Shown: one piece after another, positions 20,361 to 32,291 of the stretch
Position numbering within the stretch: position 1 is the stretch's first letter
Layout of the letters: every line of letters begins with the position of its first letter
Source: Pogonophryne albipinna
Taxonomy: Eukaryota; Chordata; Actinopteri; Perciformes; Artedidraconidae
Direction: 5' to 3'
Assembly (NCBI GenBank): GCA_028583405.1
Contig: CM053256.1
Location: 18,129,534-18,193,533 of the forward strand
DNA: 64,000 nt
Translations under genes and position numbers: made by a program
Notes under the pieces: generated by a model
What the model was told of the DNA's origin: nothing
What the model saw: the letters and a program-made list of their open reading frames with translations, nothing else
Database searches by the model: none

Positions 20361-22315
20361 ATGCTGATTCCTATGTTGTTATGTGTCACAGTGTTATGTG
20401 TCATAGAATGCCATAATGCATGTCATATTACGAATAGTTGTTTAATTTTCCTTTACCAATTATTTAAAGTTGTTAATGTATGTCAATTCATAAATATACC
20501 GCTTGTTTCTCTTTTTGTGCATGGTACTTCTCCTTTTGCCGAGTACACCTGTTCTTTCCCTGGTGGCATCCATATATCTTGGTGCCCACGAGTTGGAATG
20601 GCACCCCATCATATGGTACACATTTCAACTGCCAGTGTAACTGTCTTCCTGCGTTCCACACAAGAGCCACAAAGGAGCCAAAGAGTCCGGAAGTTAACGG
20701 AAAAGGGCCAAGAACTGCATGATGAGCAAGTAACAAGACTTGTACACCGTTTCAGTGTGAGCTACAAAAGGTGGAAAGATATCACAAAGGAAGCCAAACA
20801 AACGCTAAGTGGTCAATGCTCTAATGACCTGCTGCATGAATACATCACTAAGGTAAGGAAGACCTCCAATGATGTGAATATTGCTTATGAAGAGTTGAGG
20901 CTCATTGACATTCCCGACCATGAAACACGTCGCAGAGAAGACACCTGTGAAGAAGTTACAAAGACAATCATTGAGACTGCAAGAGAACGAATGGACACAA
21001 GAAAGGACGAAAGTCATGAGGAAGAAGAAATTGGTAAAAACCAGACAGAGTCTGTCTGCAAATCTGTTGCCTCTGTTAAGAGAAGTAATGGCTCTCATGG
21101 CACCAGGTCCTCGACTCATTATCGTAGCAACTCGAGAGCCACATCAAGAAGTTCATTCCTCTCTTCTATCAAAAGACAAGAAGCCGCTGCTGAAATTGCT
21201 GCAAATGAAGCGACTTTAGAAGTAATGTTAGAACAGGAACAACAGATCGAAGAACTTGATATACTGGAGGCTGAAGCTGCTCAGTTAAGAGCCAAACAGA
21301 TTGCTGAAGCTGCTCAGTTAACAGCCAAACAAGAGGCAGAAAATGCTGAGAGGCAAAGAGAGTTACAAGCCAAGTGCAGACAACTAGAGCGATTAGAAAC
21401 AGTAAAGAAGCTAAAATCTGCAAAGGCGAGACATCAAGTATATGAACAGAATGCATGCTCAGACGAAGAAATTAGCGAGCTGCTCCATCAACATGTTCCT
21501 CTGGTTGTGAAAGAAGAACTCAAGCATAAAAGCAGTGAACTGCAAAAACACTCACCACCTCAAGCTGCGACACAACAAAAACAAGAAGACAGTACTTCAG
21601 CTCTTATCAGAGCTCTTGCAGAGTCCATCAGTGCAAGTCGTCTACCTGTACCTGAACCTACAACGTTCAGTGGTGACCCACTGAGGTTCAATGACTGGAA
21701 GGTCTCCTTTCGTACACTCGTTGACAGGAAAAACATACCAGCTGAAGAAAATATATACTATCTAAGAAAGTATGTGGGTGGACCCGCCAAGAAGGCCATA
21801 GAGAGCTACTTCCTGCTAGGCACAGAGTCAGCCTATCATTCCGCGTGGACCATCCTAGAAGAGAGGTACGGTAATCCTTTCCTCATTGCTAAGGCCTTCA
21901 GAGATAAGCTTGATGCATGGCCCAAGATAAGTTCCAAAGACAGCATAGAACTTCAAGAGCTCTCTGACTTCCTTCGCAGCTGTGAGGCTGCCATGTCACA
22001 GATCAAAGGACTTAAGGTACTTAACGACTGCAACGAAAGATGCAAGATTTTAACGAACAGAAGTCCTGTATCAAACGTATTGACTACAGAGACAAATGAA
22101 ACAGCAGACGCCACAAACTGTCTTTTCTGTGAGAAGACAGGACACGGTCTGCACAAATGTTACAAATTCAGGAATGAGACAATCTCTGAGCGAGTCAAGT
22201 TTGTTCAAGAAAATAAGTTGTGCTTTGGCTGTTTAAAATCTGGCCATCGCTCAAAGGAATGTAAAAACAGAAAGATGTGCGAAACATGCGAAAAGGGACA
22301 TCCAACTTGTCTGAC
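20361..22315 (+). pseudogene. BEL/Pao gag with zinc knuckles
   Basis: The frame is open from 20361; similarity to fish BEL gag starts at about 20650 (SQRVRKLTEKGQELHDEQVT). It includes a central coiled-coil-like Glu/Gln/Ala-rich part (about 21170-21480), a DUF1759-type capsid block (PEPTTFSGDPLRFNDWKVSF) and knuckles CLFCEKTGHGLHKC, CFGCLKSGHRSKEC and CETCEKGHPTC. Just after the third knuckle (about 22304-22315) the protein passes to another frame that carries the protease, so a small indel separates gag from pol. The true initiator is uncertain. Confidence 0.82.
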
Positions 22316-23830
22316 AATCGCACCAGAGATGAAAGAATGTCAACAAACCATGATGGTGCAAGAGAAAGCACAATGGAACGTCCACAAGGTAAAGCGGCAA
22401 GCACACCACATGAGGCAACATCCAATACAGTCTTCCAGAATGTTAAAGTCCCCCATACATCCACAATCGTTCCAGTGTGGGTGTCAGCCACAAGTGAGCC
22501 ACATAGGGAAATACTTGTGTATGCACTCCTCGATACACAGAGTGACACAAGCTTTATCCTTGAAGAAACGGCAAAGGCTCTTCACACAAAGAATGAAACA
22601 GTGCAGCTAAAGCTCTCCACAATGGCTTTAAGAAACACAGTCGTGTCATGCAGGAAGCTAACTGGTCTCCAAGTGAGAGGAATCTACTCGGACAGGATAA
22701 TACCTCTGCCAGTAACCTACTCAAGAGAATTCATCCCAGCAAACGGAGACCATATTCCCAGACCAGAGACTGCGAAAGCATGGCCTCATCTTGAACACCT
22801 CGCAGATGAGATCGCTCCTCAGCAAAGCTGTGATGTTGGCCTGCTTATCGGCTACAACTGTTCCCAAGCTCTCGTCCCAAGAGAAGTGGTGCCTGGTGAA
22901 GGAAACCAGCCCTTTGCACAGAGAACAGATTTGGGCTGGAGTGTTGTCGGCTTTGGCAATCCCTGTCTCGACATTGGAGTTATGATTGGAGTAAGTCACC
23001 AGGTAACCGTGAAGCAAGTGATACCAAGTCTCCAGTCTTCAAACCTCCCAAGGGAAGTACACTACGTCTGTAGAACACAGATTAAGGAAGTCTCACCTGC
23101 AGATGTCGTCGAGGTGCTGGAATCTGACTTTGTCGAAAGAGCTTCTGAAGATAACCCTGCAGATCAGGCCTCCAAATGTCTCACAGCACAGCAACTTCAA
23201 GCCTCAAATTGGTTCACAGGCCCAGACCTACTTTGGCAGAAAGAGCTACCAAGTGGAGAAGTCAAGGTGGGAGAGATCGTGAGTAGTGACCCAGAGCTTA
23301 AGAAGGCCCAGGTTCATGATACCCAGGCAAACGAAGTAAAGTCGCTACTAGATCACCTTCACAAATTCTCAGACTGGTCAAGAGTGGTTAAAGCCTTTGC
23401 CAGACTCAAGCGCCTTTCAAAGGAAATTAAAGGTCTCAAGCCAAGGTCCTGTGAAGCCACACGCTTAGAGGAGAGGAGAGAAGCAGAGCTGACCATAATC
23501 GAGATGGTTCAATAAGCAACACTCTCTCAAGAAATAAAGTGCCTTCAGCAGCATAAGGAGTACCATCTCTAACAAAGACCAAAGTGGATCAAGGAACGCA
23601 GAAACGTCAAGGTAAATGACGTTGTCATTCTGCAAGACAACACTATACTACGTGGACAATGGAAGCTGGCCAGGGTTGTGGAAGTGTACCCAGGAGGGGA
23701 TGGAAGAGTGAGAAGGCTCAAGCTGCTTATCAGCGACTCTACCCTGGATGTAAAGGGAAAGCGCCTCGCTAAACCTGTCTACCTCGAAAGGCCTATTCAC
23801 AAGACGGTGTTGTTATTGGAAGCAGACTAA
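22302..23830 (+). pseudogene. BEL/Pao pol remnant: protease, RNase H end, integrase C-terminus
   Basis: The frame shows VPVWVSATSE, then LLDTQSDTSFI with the catalytic aspartate of the retropepsin-like protease (DUF1758), then QRTDLGWSVVG. At about 23060-23110 it jumps over the missing RT to the RNase H tail (NPADQASKCLTA, LQASNWFTGPDLLW). It continues in the same frame through two in-frame TAA codons (23513-23515 and 23570-23572) to the DUF5641-like integrase end (RGQWKLARVVEVYPGGDGRV ... KPVYLERPIHK), with the final stop at 23828-23830. Confidence 0.85.
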
Positions 23831-23952
23831 GACTCAGTTACTCTCACTCACACTCTGCACTTAATAGGTCTAAAACGAAATAGTTAGTTTTACATTCATG
23901 TATATCGGTTTTTCTAAAAATGTTATGGAAATCACAGGTGATTTGGTGGGAG

Positions 23953-24771
23953 TGTAACTGTCTTCACTTTCTGTTGTTCTTTTGTTTCCACGTTGTATTT
24001 TTGGTTCCTACCTTTTATGTGCAACATTATTAGAGGCGGAACTAATCTGCTGTGTTTTGTGTTACACCTGTGTTACGTGCCAGGCAGGCTGTACTTGTGT
24101 GGTTTTCCTTCCCTCCTCTGTTTCTCTCTTCTCCCTGTCTTCTGCACAGCTAATCAGCAGCTGATTGGTATCTGCCTGTGCACCTGAGTCTGATGGCTGA
24201 TTGGATCCTCTCACCCTCAGCTGGCCTATCAGCAGCCAGCGCCGACCATAAAGGAGGCACCCAGGAAGTCTTCTCGCTCTCTCACTCTGGGCCTGTTGCT
24301 GTTTGAGGAGCCTGAAATTGACTGCCTTGTTTAGCAACTCATTCTCCTTATATTGTCTGACCTTTTGAAAGTGTGTGTTGAGAGGTGGAGGAGTTAGGTA
24401 AGTCTGGGGTACCCTGTACATTTCTCACCATGTAGCTAACAAATGTTTAGACACACTAGGTTAGCGGATTGTTGCCACCCCTGTATATTGTTTTGTCAAC
24501 TTCTTCGTAGTTTAGTTAGTGAGGGTTTTTGTTTGAGTTTTGGTTTCAAAGGATAGATGTAGAGATAGGCCTGGTTTTGTTATGCTTGTTTCTTTTGTTT
24601 GGCACAATCCTTTGACTCCTCCTCCTCCTCACGAAGAGTATTTCTGTTAAAGTTCTGTTCAGATAGGTTTACAAGGAATAAACCTTTTGTCAACCTTTAC
24701 GCTGACGCCTTCATAATTATTGGTTGTATGTTATTGTCGCCAGGTCCCCTAGACTTTAGTGGGGACGTAAC
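23953..24771 (+). repeat. Candidate 3' LTR of the BEL/Pao element
   Basis: The segment begins TGTAACTGTC shortly after pol and ends GACGTAACA, giving TG...CA borders. It contains a TATA-like ATAAAGGAGGC (about 24249) and an AATAAA (about 24679). With the partner LTR missing, the right border is a judgement. Confidence 0.55.
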
Positions 24772-25350
24772 AACCTGTTTCATCGACGCACTGGATAGTT
24801 GCAACGGCAGAGCAACGCAGGACGTTAAAGGAAAACTAAGGAAACCAAGGGAAAATGCATATAAAGTTATCAGCCCCTCTAGGTGACTAGCACCTAGGTA
24901 CGTTTTCGTGCTGGTTGTTTGTGTAATTGTGTGCGGTTGAGCTGCAGGTTTGTGTATGTATGTATGCTATGCGCTAGCTTGTGCTACATGCTATTGTTAG
25001 TTTGTGCTACTTGCTGTGTGGGATATGTGCGCCGTTTATTGTTTAATTGGCGGCATTAACAGTGATGACATATGCATATATTACATATTTATTTGTTGTT
25101 TACCTTTTATATTTTTCTGTCTTATAACCCAGTTCTCACGGGTTGGAATAGGTCCCACAAGAATAAACCCCAAATTTAATCAAGACCTCAGCCTCGTGTC
25201 ATTTACTGGAGAGAGCTACAGCCAGTATATATTTTTCTCTGGTGAAGGTTGCACGTCTGTATTGAAACATTTGTGACAAAAATACATATTTTATCCATAA
25301 AATATAACACTGGTCAGTTTAGATTTGGAAAGACACTCGGAATTTGAAAT
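24772..25350. other. Unassigned stretch after the BEL/Pao element
   Basis: An AATAAA lies at about 25162, followed by GGAGAGAGCTACAGCCAGTA; this resembles an LTR 3' half but no partner is found. No gene is supported. Confidence 0.4.
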
Positions 25351-26284
25351 GTCTTAACGTGTTAAACCCCAAGTTCCCTGTCGGCGGGGACCCTGTTTTT
25401 TTTTTTCACGACACTGTGTCTCAGGGGATCTTAATATTTAAGAACCTATTAATGTGTTATACCAGATTAACGGAAATAATGTCAGCTAACTGACGATACA
25501 AACCATTTTTACCAAAACAAAACACAAGTCTCATAAGAAGCATCTAAATGACCCATTAGCGAAAAATGCTAACGGACATTGGCACAGAACTCAAGATAAA
25601 AGTACCCTTATTACTTATCGTAGCTACACATACAAGATATCCGATTAAAGCTGAGGTTCCACAGATTATTTAGGTATATAGTATCATCACTGAGTGATCC
25701 GAACTCGCGACAGGGGAAGCAAACACAGACATCACAACACGTACCTTTACGGAGCTTCTAGGGAGATCGTCTCACCGTAGCTGCCAATCTGATCAAAAGA
25801 CGTGTTCAATGGCATTAAAATGAGAAAAAAACGCGGCTGAATCGGTTGATCCATAGGTTTTTAACGTCTCTGTATAAAAAAATTATTTCATTTATAATCC
25901 ATAATTCAATTTTTATGTAAAAATCGCAGAGCAAATGTTAGCTGCTAATGGTAGCCACCAGAGTGGCTGCTGCTTCCGGTCTTGGCTATGCAGCAGTCTA
26001 TCACACACACATTACCAAATAAGGACTAGGTGGGAGTTCCCCTCGATTCCATTGGCTCTGACGGTCAGAAAGAGATGTCACATGTCAAAATCCAGCAAGG
26101 GGGGCCAGAGATATGGAAAATCCACCCAAATGGCCCCAGAAGTTTTTTTTGTGCTAAATCTGTCAAAAAAGGTCAAATATCACTTGTTTTGTATCAATCT
26201 TGATACAGGGTACTTATTATATGTTGTACTTTGGATTCCTAAAGCTTTTAGTCTACCATACCATCATCCAAGGTTAGTTTTCAC

Positions 26285-27284
26285 CAGTGACGTGCGGTGA
26301 GGTTCATGGCTGGTGAGGCACTGACTCTTTCAGAGTCAGATTTACAAATATTATATTTTGACCTTAATCAAAATATTCGGTTATTTTCAAAAGCTTTTTT
26401 AGTCTGATGCTTCGATTCATTTTAAACAGACCGTTCAACAAAAGGATACCCAAAGTCTAAATATTGGATTGTTCTTTCTTAGTAAGAACCCATTTGCATT
26501 ACAATGGTGGTCTTACCTTGACTTGAAGATGAAGTCCATGCTATCCTTCTGGACAACAATCTCTATTACTTTTTTGTAAAAGTCCTCCTTATCTTCCTCT
26601 AGTTTCAAAAGTCTAGTTTGTTGTTTGCGTCTACCGTCTCTGCGTAGAATAACAGTAGCAACAAGAACCTGTGGGCTCACGTGCGCCCCCTTCAGTGCGC
26701 CAGAGGTTATGGCTGCCTCCCCTGGTGCGTTTTTCATTGCCGTTGTATGATGAGACCAGCGAGCCTAAATATCATATATATACGTGAAATAACTTATTTA
26801 GAGACTATAGATGGCGAGGATAAATGTAATAGAGGGATCTACAAACATTACATTGGTGACATACAGTGAGATGGTGCAGGCATGCCCTTAGGGCCCGCTT
26901 TCCAGCCAGTTTCTGTGGGGTGACGCATTCTGAGGTGAGACAGATCTCATCTGTGCCTCACCTCACCCCACAGTAACTGGCTTGAGCGCGCTCACAAAAT
27001 AAGTGCCCGCGTTAAATTAGTGCCCGCGCTCCAGCCAGTTACTGTGGGCTTACGAGAGGTAGAGCTCGTCCCTGCCTCACTTCTCATCGCTACCCGTAGT
27101 TGTAGCGGAGCTCTGCAAATTTGCTGATTTTGACTATAAAAAGCGATTGGAATCATACATAAATCACATTGACAACACAGATCAGTGGAGACATTTTATT
27201 ATTATTACTATTTAGTTTTTCTTTAGTTGTTTTTCCGTTACATTGGAGTATGTCTGCTCTGCCTCCCCTGACTGCACGTCGCTG
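26285..27284. mobile_element. hAT element (1000 bp) with exact 8-bp TSD
   Basis: The host octamer GTTTTCAC is duplicated at 26277-26284 and 27285-27292. The ends are CAGTGACGTGCGGTGAGG and the complement of CAGCGACGTGCAGTCAGG. The interior has a strong imperfect palindrome at about 26893-26983 (CCAGTTTCTGTGGGGTGA with TCACCCCACAGTAACTGG). No transposase frame. It inserted into the piggyBac-like shell before the L2 arrived, because the L2 duplication includes its right end. Confidence 0.9.
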
Positions 27285-27393
27285 GTTTTCACTATAAGTA
27301 CAAAATATTTTTTGGACGGACACTATAATTTACAGTTTTTTACCATGTTCAATCTGAATTTTCTTTCAAATAAAAAACATCTATATTTATTCA
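27196..27393 (+). repeat. Left copy of a 198-bp target-site duplication
   Basis: Identical to 33461-33658 except one base (TTTCAAA versus TTTAAAA). It includes the right end of the hAT element, its octamer, and piggyBac-shell sequence. It abuts the (ATCA)n tail of the L2 LINE at 27394. Confidence 0.92.
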
Positions 27394-27997
27394 ATCAATC
27401 AATCAATCAATGTTTATTTATATAGCCCAATATCACAAATGTTACATTTGTCTCAGTGGACTTCACAGTTTGTATAAAATATCAGTATGACAATACGACA
27501 CCCTCTGTCCTTAGACCCTCACATCGTACAAGGAAAAACTTCCGAAGAAAGCCCACAGTTTTAAAGGGAAAAATGGGAGAAACCTCAGGGAGAGCAACAG
27601 AGGAGGGATCCCTCTCCCAGGACGGACAGACGTGCAATAGATGCCGTGTGTAAATTGAAAAGATAATACATTTGCAACATAGGTAGTCCAAATGTTTGGA
27701 AATGCATGTGTGTATAATAGGAAGATGAATCCACAAGGATATCCATCCAGGACCTATGATCCAGGACCACAGCCACGACTCAAGATCCAGGGCTCGCGAT
27801 GCAGGACACAGGACCGCAGGATCATCCATGACTCCGGATCCCAGCGTATATAGACACCAAAAAGAAAGAAATTTGGGGAAGCTGGGTTAATCGGAACATG
27901 AGAGTACACAGGTATAGACAGAGAGAAGGAAGAAGTAAAATGTCCCCCGACAAACTAAGCCTATATCAGCAAAACTAGGGGCTGAATCTAATCAGCC

Positions 27998-29142
27998 CTA
28001 ACTATAAGCTTTATCAAAAAGGAAGGTCTTAAGCGCACTCTTAAAAACGGATAGGGTGTCTGCCGCCCGAACACAAACTGGAAGCTGATTCCACAAATGT
28101 GGAGCTTGATAAGAAAAGGCTCTGGCTCCCATTGTACTTTTAGAGACTCTAGGAACAACCAACAACCCTGCATTCTTGGAACGCAATGCCCTAGTAGGAC
28201 AGTAGGCTATAACGAGTTCTTTAAGGTAAGATGGCGCCTGCCCATTAAGGGCTTTGTAGGCGAGAAGAAGAATTTTAAATTCTATCCTGTGTTCTATAGG
28301 GAGCCAGTGTAAGGCAGCCAGAACAGGAATAATGTGGTCCCTTTTCCTAACTCTGGTTAGTACACGAGCTGCAGCATTTTGAATCAGCTGAAGCGACTTA
28401 ACTGACTTCTTGGTACACCCTGATAATAAGGAGTTACAATAATCCAGCCTTGAAGTAACAAATGCATGGACTAGTTTCTCTGCATCGTTTTGAGGCAAGA
28501 TATGCCTGATTTTTGCAATGTTACGTAGATGGAAGTAGGCGGTCCTTGAAATTGATTTTATGTGGGCGTTAAAGGATAAATCCTGATCAAATATAACACC
28601 AAGATTCCTTACAGTCTCACTGGAGGCCAAATTAATGCCATCCATAGTTAGTATATCTTTAGATAATTTGTTTCGTAGATTCTTCGGGCCAAGTACAATA
28701 ACTTCAGTTTTGGTCGTGTTTAACATCAAAAAGTTTAAGGTCATCCACGTTTTTAAGTCCTTGAGGCAGTCTTGAATTTTATTTAGATGATTAATTTCAT
28801 CAGGCTTGATTGATAAATATAGTTGAGTATCATCTGCATAACAATTAAAGTTTACAGAATGATTCCTTATAACGGAAGCATATATAATGTGAACAAAATA
28901 GGTACGAGCACTGAGCCCTGTGGCACTCCATGGCTAACTTTGGTTTGCGTGGAAGATTCATCATTGACACGTACAAACTGAGAGCGTTCAGATAGATAGG
29001 ACCTAAACCAGCCTAAAGCAGTTCCCTGTATGCCAACTAAGTGCTCTAGTCTTTGCAATAAGATATCATGATCGATAGTATCAAATGCAGCACTGAGATC
29101 GAGCAAAACAAGAATAGAGACAAGTCCCTTGTCAGAGGCTAT
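27998..29142 (-). pseudogene. L2 ORF2, RT catalytic part and C-terminus
   Basis: Beyond the insertion the RT resumes: LVLLDLSAAFDTIDHDILLQ, then GVPQGSVLVPILFTLY. At about 28870-28880 roughly 8 bp are missing, shifting frame just before CYADDTQLYLSIKP (about 28820-28850). The C-terminus follows (28744-27998): TKTEVIVLGP, LGVIFDQDLSF, TSRLDYCNSLLSG, LHWLPIEHRIEFKILLLAYK, stop at 27998-28000. Confidence 0.87.
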
Positions 29143-29252
29143 AGCTTGGTTTCACTTGACGTCACACCGCTGCATTCCTTTCGTGCGAAATTCCATTGGA
29201 GGTCAGGAAGTAATTTTCTACAGAGGATCTTGCTGCTGTTACCATTGTGAAA

Positions 29253-29680
29253 ATGCCGGTGTGTTGTGTAGTTTACGGTTGTTCCAATCGATCCGGCCGA
29301 GAGAAAAACAAGAGGTTTTACCGAGTGCCGAAGGTTGTCGTCCATAAAGCTGAGCAATTTAAGAAGCTAACCGAAGAACGCCGGAAAAAATGGCTTTCAA
29401 ACCTACATCTGCGGTCGGGAGGAGCAGAGTCGTCTAATTCACGTGTCTGCAGCGACCACTTCATCAGAGGTATTAGCTAACTTGGTTTTTGTGACTTTGT
29501 TTATGTATTATTGGGTTGTGGTTAAATGCTTATTTACTTAGTAATACTGATCATGTTTAAGTTACCTGTAGTCTAATATGGACTTTGTTGGGACTTTTTA
29601 GGGTGCCCTAGCACTTTGGGTGACATTGAATCGGTAGACTGGGCTCCCACTGTTAGCCTCGGTTACCACCGATTATATAT
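29253..29680 (+). pseudogene. THAP zinc-finger exons of the inserted transposon
   Basis: Exon 1 (29253-29469) starts MPVCCVVYGCSNRSGREKN and ends RVCSDHFIRG with a GTATTA donor. Exon 2 (from 29602, after TTTTTAG) continues in phase with CPSTLGDIESVDWAPTVSLG. The C-x4-C ... C-x2-H pattern and the WAPTVSLG tail match the THAP domain, a DNA-binding zinc finger of P-element-like and other transposases. No catalytic domain follows; the sequence runs into an (AT)n tract at 29753-29777. Confidence 0.82.
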
Positions 29681-29754
29681 ACAGTCTATGCGAAACAACG
29701 TCGCCGACGCGGTAACCATAGTACCTACATGTAATCATAACACACATACTACAC

Positions 29755-29785
<31 letters not shown>

Positions 29786-30008
29786 GAACACTCACAGGCC
29801 AGTTAATGCTGAAGGCAAGGCGACAGCCGTAACACTGCCTTACATGAGTCCATGTAGCTAAAGTTAGCTAGCTAGATGTCTCCTAATAATGCTACTTAGA
29901 GGTAAGAAGGTATAGGTAGTTAACACTCACCCGGGCAAAAACAAGGTGATATTTGTTTAATGCCTTTTTGGTGCCGAGGTCATTCACCCATCCACACACG
30001 AAGTAGTT

Positions 30009-30242
30009 TTAAGCTTCCAGGCTTTTATACGCTTTCATTTGGCTAGCCGTGTAGTAGGAGGTATGAAGGACGAGGTAGCTGGTGATATCCATCGCCTCGA
30101 CAGCGGGCAAATCTGATAAATCACGAGAAAAGTCGCTCTTTTTCAGCTGATACGGATCGTATCCGATGTGTGCTGTGATTTTTTCACGATATCTGCGGCG
30201 TGCAGGTTCATTTAATTGTTTGACATAGTCGGTGTCCTCCAT
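30009..30242 (-). pseudogene. N-terminus of YqaJ-type nuclease-family protein
   Basis: 77 codons from an ATG at 30242: MEDTDYVKQLNEPARRRYRE, GYDPYQLKKSDFSRDLSDLP and TSYYTASQMKAYKSLEA, then TAA. This is the conserved start of a high-copy fish protein family that further on carries a YqaJ/lambda-exonuclease-type nuclease domain. The nuclease part is absent. The stop falls exactly where the family continues with aromatic residues, so it may be a mutated codon or an exon end. Confidence 0.65.
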
Positions 30243-30333
30243 GATTCCTGCGTTGATGAATGATTGCGTTTTCACTTCCTGACCTCCACTTGAATTTCGC
30301 GCGTCGTAGAAGTCACGTGACTGAAACCAAGCT

Positions 30334-32180
30334 ATTAGAATGTCATTTGTGACTTTAACCAGAACTGTCTCTGTGCTATGATGTGTTCTAAAGCCAGACT
30401 GAAAATCTTCAAATAAATCATTGTTTTTTAAGTAATCACACAACTGTTTTGCGACTGCTTTCTCAAGAATTTTTGAGAGGAACGGAAGATTAGAAATAGG
30501 TCTATAATTGGCTAAAACCTCTGGATCGAGGTTGTGCTTTTTAAGAAGCGGTTTTATCACTGCTACTTTGAATGATTGTGGAACATAGCCTGATAATAAA
30601 GACATATTCATAATATTTAATAAAGAAGTGCTAATTAATGGAAAAACTTCCTTCAACAGCTTAGTTGGAATTGGGTCTAACATACACGTTGATGGTTTAG
30701 AAGAGAGAATCATTGAATTTAATTGTTCAAGGTTAATGGCTGAAAAGCATTCTAGTTTACTATCTAGTGTAATATTAGAACTTACGTTTCCGGGAGCTGT
30801 TGATAACACTATACTGGTCAAAGGCAAGAGGTCATTAATTTTGTTTCTAAGAGTAACAATTTTATCGTTAAAAAAGCACATAAAATCATTACTACTGAGT
30901 GCTATGGGAATAGAAGGCTCAATCGAGCTGTGGCTCTCTGTCAGCCTGGCCACAGTGCTGAAAAGAAATCTTGCATTATTCTTATTCTCATCTATTAATG
31001 AAGAGTAGTAGGCTGCTCTCGCTTTACGCAGTGCTTTCTTATATTCATTGAGAGTAATATGCCAAATTAAACGAGATTCTTCAAGTTTAGTGGAACGCCA
31101 TATCCTTTCAAGTTGTCTCGACTTTTGCTTTATTTTGCGGGTTTCGGCATTATGCCATGGAGCTAATCTATGTTGTTTTATTTTCTTCTTTTTCAAAGGA
31201 GCAACAGAGTCTAATTTTATTCGCAGCACATCTGTAGCACTATCAACAACATGATCAATTTGGGGTGGTGTACATTTTGTATAAGTTTCCTCCCCTACAT
31301 GCAGACATGCTATCGAGTTAAATATTGGTGGAATCTCTTCCTTAAATTTGGCTATAGCACTAACAGATAGGTTTCTGCTGCAGGAGCTTTTGACTAATGC
31401 TTTGTAGTCTAGTAACAGTACTTCAAAAGTTACTAAGAAATGGTCGGATAAAGCAGGATTATGCGGTTCGACTAATAGTTGCTCAATTTCAATACCATAA
31501 GTCAGAACAAGGTCGAGAGTGTGATTATAGCAGTGGGTTGGTTTATTTACACTCTGACAAAAACCAACAGAATCTAATATAGAGTTAAATGCAACAGTAA
31601 GGCTATTTTTATCATCGTCAACATGAATATTAAAGTCACCTACGATAATTACTTTATCTGTTTTAAGTACCAAAGTTGATAAAAACTCAGAGAATTCTGA
31701 TAAGAATTCTGAATAAGGACCTGGTGCACGGTACACTGTAACAAATAAGATTGGCTGCAAAGTTTTCCAGGTCGGATGCGTAAGACTAAAAACGAGACTT
31801 TCAAAGGAGGTATAATTTAATTTTGGTTTAGTATTGATAAGTAAACTTGAGTCAAAGATTGCTGCAACTCCACCTCCTCGGCCCACGCCTCGGGCAATAT
31901 GAGTATTGATATGGCTGGGTGGAGTGGCCTCATTTATGCTGACATATTCTTCATGTCTCAACCAAGTTTCAGTGAGACAGCATATATCAATATTATAATC
32001 TGATATTAAATCATTTACCAATATTGCTTTAGATGCTAGAGATCTTATGTTTAAGAGACCACATTTAATATTCCTGTTTTGTTGCACTGTAGTAGTTGTT
32101 ACATTTACTTTTATTAGGTTATTATGTATGACACCTCTATTAGGTTTTACCTTTAATTGTCCTTGGGCAGACACACACAC
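30334..32180 (-). pseudogene. L2 ORF2, endonuclease and start of RT
   Basis: Endonuclease blocks are CGLLNIRSLASK, LTETWL, GRGGGVAAIF, VTVYRAPG, VGDFNIHVDD and LSDHFLV. The RT begins PIPTKLLKEVFP, VIKPLLKKHNLDP, NYRPISNLPFLSKILEKAV, FRTHHSTETVLVKVTNDIL. The frame then runs into the inserted transposon at 30333. It is open up to that point, so the insertion and later lesions are what disable this copy. Confidence 0.88.
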
Positions 32181-32291
32181 CGCTAATATTGGGTATTTTA
32201 TTGGGTTCGGGATTCCTATGGATGACTGCCTAGAGAGCGCAGAGAAGCGTGTAAGACTGCGACTCCGCCTCCTGGTCTCAACTCCCGTTTG

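Larger units (their letters stand above)
20200..24771 (+). mobile_element. Internally deleted BEL/Pao LTR retrotransposon
   Basis: In order: gag with three zinc knuckles, an aspartic protease, the end of RNase H, a short integrase remnant, the integrase C-terminal region, then a candidate 3' LTR. The reverse transcriptase and most of the integrase are deleted. A primer-binding-site-like TGGTGCCAGGTCATGACC at about 20220 would mark the start of the interior, but no 5' LTR precedes it. The element cannot move by itself. Confidence 0.85.
29143..30333. mobile_element. THAP/YqaJ-type DNA transposon derivative (ISL2EU-like), AT target duplication
   Basis: Inserted in the L2 RT gene. Both ends read AGCTTGGTTTCA(C/G), in inverted orientation, with a subterminal GGAGGTCAGGAAGT / ACTTCCTGACCTCC, and the host dinucleotide AT is duplicated (29141-29142 and 30334-30335). 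The L2 reading frame can be followed across the empty site, which proves the borders. Two divergent-facing coding remnants remain: a THAP domain on plus and a YqaJ-family N-terminus on minus. I recall the ISL2EU superfamily carrying these two proteins and a 2-bp TSD; the transposase core is deleted here. Confidence 0.8.

Noticed and set aside
24599..24886. 95-codon plus-strand frame after the BEL/Pao pol
   Set aside because: It overlaps the candidate LTR end and shows no domain.
29753..29777. (AT)n tract as an origin or regulatory element
   Set aside because: It is a simple dinucleotide repeat inside a transposon derivative.
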